Source: BJ22 sp031405895 (GTDB taxonomy: Bacteria; Planctomycetota; Planctomycetia; Pirellulales; Pirellulaceae). Taken from it: DNA of 26,902 nucleotides. The DNA is taken from NCBI GenBank assembly GCA_031405895.1, contig JANOFL010000402.1, positions 1 through 26,902 of the forward strand, read 5' to 3'. This document shows, piece after piece, positions 24,523 through 26,902 of this stretch. The stretch's first letter is position 1. Each line of letters begins with the position of its first letter. The position numbers were made by a program, and so were the translations under genes. The notes under the pieces are model-generated. The model did no database searches, had not been told where the DNA came from, and was given only the letters and a program-made list of their open reading frames with translations.

Positions 24523-24587
24523 CTATGGCAAAAGCTTCCGGGATTCGCCTGTCTGCAACAGTGTACGGGCGCGATGCGGCTTCCCGC

Positions 24588-25202
24588 TTACCCGGAAGGC
24601 TCGGCCGGAACCTCTTCCACAATCGCGACGATCTCCGCCATTGTCGTTGCTGCGGCGATTCGGGCATGTCGCGCGGTGGTGCGTTCCTGGTCCAGATCGT
24701 GACCGAGGTAGCGGCAACCGGCGAGCAGTTCTTTCGAGGCTTCGATTCCGGTGGCCTTCCGTTCGACCAGCGAGAACGTGATCGGCATCTGGCCGGTCGG
24801 GTTCATCATCATCCAGAACCCGCCGTGCTGCCCCTTGAGGTCCCGCATTTCGGAGACCCGTCCCGTTGAATCGATCACGAAGGGTGGGTCGGAACGGGTC
24901 GTGTCGGTCAGCGGCGAGAAAAGCTCAACCCGCATCAGGCCCAGATCTTCCCGGTTTGTGATCACAACGGCGCAGCTCGCCAGTTCACCCCCGACCGCCG
25001 TGCCGGTGATCCGCACGACAGGAAAAGCGAGGCCTTCCAATGCGACCACAGCCGGATTGCCCTCGCAGCCACTCGAACCGAACCACCCAATCGCAACGAC
25101 AAGGACAATGAACGCATCCCGGGCAACCGCGGGGCGACGGTGCTGTATGCCTCCGCAGCCGGCTTGGTCGAGGTTATCGTAGCTGTTCTGGCTGAAACAC
25201 AT
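24588..25202 (-). CDS. Putative lipoprotein of unknown function
   Basis: 204 residues from ATG 25202. Upstream in-frame starts at 25244 and 25286 give no better ribosome binding site, so the start is uncertain. A long N-terminal region precedes a hydrophobic stretch (DAFIVLVVAIGWFGSSGC) ending in a lipobox-like GSSGC with Cys46. This resembles the layout of the neighbouring lipoprotein at 25513-26094 (Cys47). The mature part is beta-rich, with LFSPLTDTTRSDPPFVID and a Met-rich FWMMMNPTGQMPITFSLVE, and ends in a helical MAEIVAIVEEV. I do not recognise a family. Codon use matches the neighbours, and the frame is open for its full length. Confidence 0.6.
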   Translation of the reverse strand: MCFSQNSYDNLDQAGCGGIQHRRPAVARDAFIVLVVAIGWFGSSGCEGNPAVVALEGLAFPVVRITGTAVGGELASCAVVITNREDLGLMRVELFSPLTDTTRSDPPFVIDSTGRVSEMRDLKGQHGGFWMMMNPTGQMPITFSLVERKATGIEASKELLAGCRYLGHDLDQERTTARHARIAAATTMAEIVAIVEEVPAEPSG

Positions 25203-25304
25203 GCTGTCCGGGATTCTAGCGAACCGAACGGCCGACAAGGCCATGAATGGATGCCTGAAAGCGGAAGGGGGACAACCCGACAACAAGAACGACCCCCGAT
25301 GCCC

Positions 25305-25378
25305 ATTAGCGTGGATTAGCGGTCATTAGTGTTCCAACCAGTCGGAAGTAACTTTGGAACGCTAATCCTCGCTAATCC
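25305..25378. repeat. ATTAGC repeats at 10-bp phase forming an inverted repeat
   Basis: ATTAGC at 25305 and 25315 and ATTAGT at 25325 are spaced exactly 10 bp apart. GCTAAT at 25361 and 25371 are the complements, also 10 bp apart. Together 25313-25337 and 25354-25378 form 25-nt arms matching at about 21 positions. It lies in the 310-bp gap between two minus-strand genes, upstream of the 24588-25202 gene. Confidence 0.8.
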
Positions 25379-25512
25379 GGAAAGAGACGGGGTTGTTGTA
25401 AGGAACGGAAAAAAGACCCCTGGATGGGGCGGCGGAGAAGGTCGCGGGCGCTGTCGTGAATACGGCTCCCGCGGATGAAGAGGACAGGATCCGCAACCGA
25501 ACGGGTTGAGAA

Positions 25513-26094
25513 TCAGCGATGGGACGGGACCAGTTTCCAGGTGCCGTCTTCGCGGACCAGGTTGAGCGTTGCTTCCGCTGGTTGGCCGTTTTTCGTTCCG
25601 CTGATCGTGCAGGTGGCGCGGTCGCCGGTGATCGATTCGGCCGAGACGCGGCGCGAGTCGGAGTCAAGGCTGTTGAGTTCGCTGGCGACCGAGACGGCGG
25701 CCAGACGGACGGCGTTGTTGGCCATCCCGGCGAACTGGGATCGCCCGCCCGTAATCGCCTGGACATCGGCCTCGACCTTCTTTCTGGCGACCAGCTGCTC
25801 GATGGCTTTCATGCTGTCGCCTTTCATGGCCGCCAGCACGGCTTCGGCGACTTCGGTCGGAGTGCTGGCGGCGGTGATGCCGCTGGCCGGGCCGGTGGTG
25901 TCCGGGCTGGTCGCTGGTTGTTCCGCCTTGCCGGCCGACGGAGCCGGCGGTTTGCAACCGGCAATGCCTCCCAGAATCAGTGCGATCAGGACCGGTGACC
26001 ACACGGTCCGCAATCGCGCGATATCACGATGGATCAACTTCCCGATTCGCGACGGTCTTGGGCTGAAGACGGGCTGGGATTGGCTGGCTGACAT
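25513..26094 (-). CDS. Small lipoprotein, possibly DUF4878/NTF2-like
   Basis: 193 residues. ATG 26094 has GGAG 8 nt upstream. The N-terminal 46 residues are basic and then hydrophobic (VWSPVLIALILGGIAGC), with lipobox IAGC and Cys47, followed by a Pro/Ser/Ala-rich linker. Residues ~75-193 (TPTEVAEAVLAAMKGDSMKAIEQLV, then a beta-strand end CTISGTKNGQPAEATLNLVREDGTWKLV) look like the DUF4878/NTF2-like domain of small envelope lipoproteins. The DGTWKLV ending is typical of that group. The role is unknown. It is followed downstream by a second probable lipoprotein gene on the same strand. Confidence 0.78.
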   Translation of the reverse strand: MSASQSQPVFSPRPSRIGKLIHRDIARLRTVWSPVLIALILGGIAGCKPPAPSAGKAEQPATSPDTTGPASGITAASTPTEVAEAVLAAMKGDSMKAIEQLVARKKVEADVQAITGGRSQFAGMANNAVRLAAVSVASELNSLDSDSRRVSAESITGDRATCTISGTKNGQPAEATLNLVREDGTWKLVPSHR

Positions 26095-26173
26095 GTGAAT
26101 GGCTCCATGGACCTGATCCGGTCATCGTCCCTTGCTTGTGCTGCGGGCCCGAATTTTCCCTTAACCCCCACAG

Positions 26174-26225
26174 GTGGGTCAATTCTCAACGATCAGTAGT
26201 GGGTCAGATTTGTTTGAACACTGAC
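26174..26225. mobile_element. Orphan IS21-like terminal sequence
   Basis: GTGGGTCA occurs at 26174-26181 and 26199-26206, exactly 25 bp apart, and the segment ends in CACTGACA. On the minus strand this reads as TGTCAGTG followed by two TGACCCAC units. That resembles the multiple terminal repeats at the ends of IS21-family elements. No istA or istB sequence adjoins, because the lipoprotein gene starts only 80 bp away. I therefore read this as a solo end left by deletion. The family call is from memory. Confidence 0.4.
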
Positions 26226-26233
26226 ACGATTGT

Positions 26234-26587
26234 CTACGTCCTTAAGACCGGCTGGTACTCGCTTGCAATTGTCTTTCTAAGCTTCGCGCGGTCGTCCAGC
26301 GCAATTTCGTCACGGAATGTCAAGGTGCCTCCTTGAATCGTGAACAGCTGATTCATCGGCGCGAACAATTCAAAAAATCGAGGCAGCTCTTGACTCGATG
26401 TGTATTGAGCCTTTAGCTCCAACGGCTTTTCGTGGTCGAATCGCTGTTGACGCTTCAGCCAGCTGAAAAGTTCAATCGCAATACTCCGCACGTTCGTCGC
26501 CCCCAACTCTTCAACAGCGTTCGACAAGGAGGCCGGGACATTGCGGCTATTGAAAAACAGAAGAAGATCACTGATGCCGTTAGACAT
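26234..26587 (-). CDS. Small protein of unknown function, possible immunity partner
   Basis: 117 residues from ATG 26587, which has GAGG six nt upstream overlapping the stop of the preceding frame. The longer open frame to 26782 is a shadow of that upstream gene. The protein looks mainly helical, with an amphipathic N-terminus (SDLLLFFNSRNVPASLSNAVEEL), a central AIELFSWLKRQQRF and an acidic FRDEIALDDRAKLRKTI tail, and it has no signal peptide. I do not recognise the family. Its size, tight spacing (8 nt) behind a start-less upstream fragment, and AT-richer composition than the rest of the window fit a partner protein of a transferred toxin cassette. That reading is inference. Confidence 0.6.
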   Translation of the reverse strand: MSNGISDLLLFFNSRNVPASLSNAVEELGATNVRSIAIELFSWLKRQQRFDHEKPLELKAQYTSSQELPRFFELFAPMNQLFTIQGGTLTFRDEIALDDRAKLRKTIASEYQPVLRT

Positions 26588-26595
26588 TCTGCACC

Positions 26596-26829
26596 TCAGT
26601 AGTTTCTGTAAATGAACTGCAGCATCGCGTCGATGTTTCCAAATTCCACAGCGCCACCGCTCGCACGTTGAAACTGACGTTCGTAAAAGAATGCCCGCTT
26701 TTCCCACGCATAGGGGTTGATGTGATATGGAACGGTTACTATTCCGTGAAGCTCGTCTAGGCCTGAACCAAGCGTGGGCCAATCCTTGTTGAATTGAAAA
26801 AGCTCGAAACCATCCGTGAATTGCGGGGT
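26596..26829 (-). pseudogene. Start-less C-terminal fragment, possible toxin tail
   Basis: An open frame of 77 residues runs from just after an in-frame TAG (26830-26832) to TGA at 26596-26598. It has no usable start codon until the Met nine residues from its end. The reading is clearly protein-like: FELFQFNKDWPTLGSG, PYHINPYAWEKRAFFYERQ, GGAVEFGNIDAMLQFIYRNY. It is directly followed by a small gene with a good ribosome binding site. A truncated 3' gene end followed by a small intact gene is what orphan toxin-immunity cassettes look like. The toxin class is not recognised. Confidence 0.5.
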
Positions 26830-26902
26830 CTATTGGGTTGTAACCAGTCCAATGACACGCACCCCAAGGATGGAATTCGAGTGAAGCGCAAACTACAGGA
26901 CG
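26830..26902 (+). other. Right-edge sequence with a possible plus-strand gene start
   Basis: GTG at 26881 opens a frame (VKRKLQD) to the window edge, with AAGGA about 10 nt upstream. The abrupt end of the minus-strand fragment at 26829 suggests that an insertion begins near here, but there are too few bases to name it. Confidence 0.25.

Overview
The window most likely comes from a planctomycete (Planctomycetota). The base composition is GC-rich. A secreted RTX-type protein carries the FEPRQLLA N-terminal motif typical of planctomycete exported proteins. The genes are monocistronic or in very short operons, separated by interspersed palindromic repeats. The content is secreted beta-propeller proteins, lipoproteins, a sulfotransferase, an S41 peptidase and a NapH/CcoG-like polyferredoxin. 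No rRNA, tRNA or CRISPR array was seen.

Layout. 1-679: truncated membrane polyferredoxin (minus). 680-1757: decayed DDE transposase and a diverged miniature element. 1758-3422: secreted protein of unknown function. 3423-5392: a transposon graveyard. Here a heavily frameshifted IS4-family transposase is split by a 166-bp MITE with near-identical 27/28-nt inverted ends and a perfect 9-bp target duplication. 5393-10145: two minus-strand exported proteins, an Asp-box beta-propeller lipoprotein and an alpha/beta hydrolase with a duplicated N-terminal domain. The hydrolase is divergent from a MarR-GNAT fusion regulator (10299-11222). 11383-13289: a two-gene translationally coupled operon of a putative LmbE-like enzyme and a GT4 glycosyltransferase. 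13511-16169: an ABC-2 exporter (ATPase and permease) divergent from a PadR regulator. 16593-17951: S41 peptidase. 18297-20996: YVTN propeller fused to a phosphoesterase. 21269-22261: sulfotransferase. 22617-24242: RTX-repeat protein. 24588-26094: two small putative lipoproteins. 26174-26902: an orphan IS21-like end and a two-gene remnant that may be a toxin tail with its partner gene.

How the genes may work together. The most informative signals are regulatory. The MarR-GNAT and PadR genes share one promoter geometry: a 17-nt spacer and a -10 box ending exactly 7 nt before the ATG. This predicts leaderless, autoregulated transcripts. A CGA-N-TCG palindrome lies over the core promoter of both padR and the downstream S41 peptidase gene, so those two, and perhaps the divergent ABC exporter, may form one local regulon. 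Several families of imperfect palindromes fill the intergenic gaps, and one of them supplies the C-terminal codons of the ABC ATPase.

All family assignments are from reading translations by eye. No database search was run.
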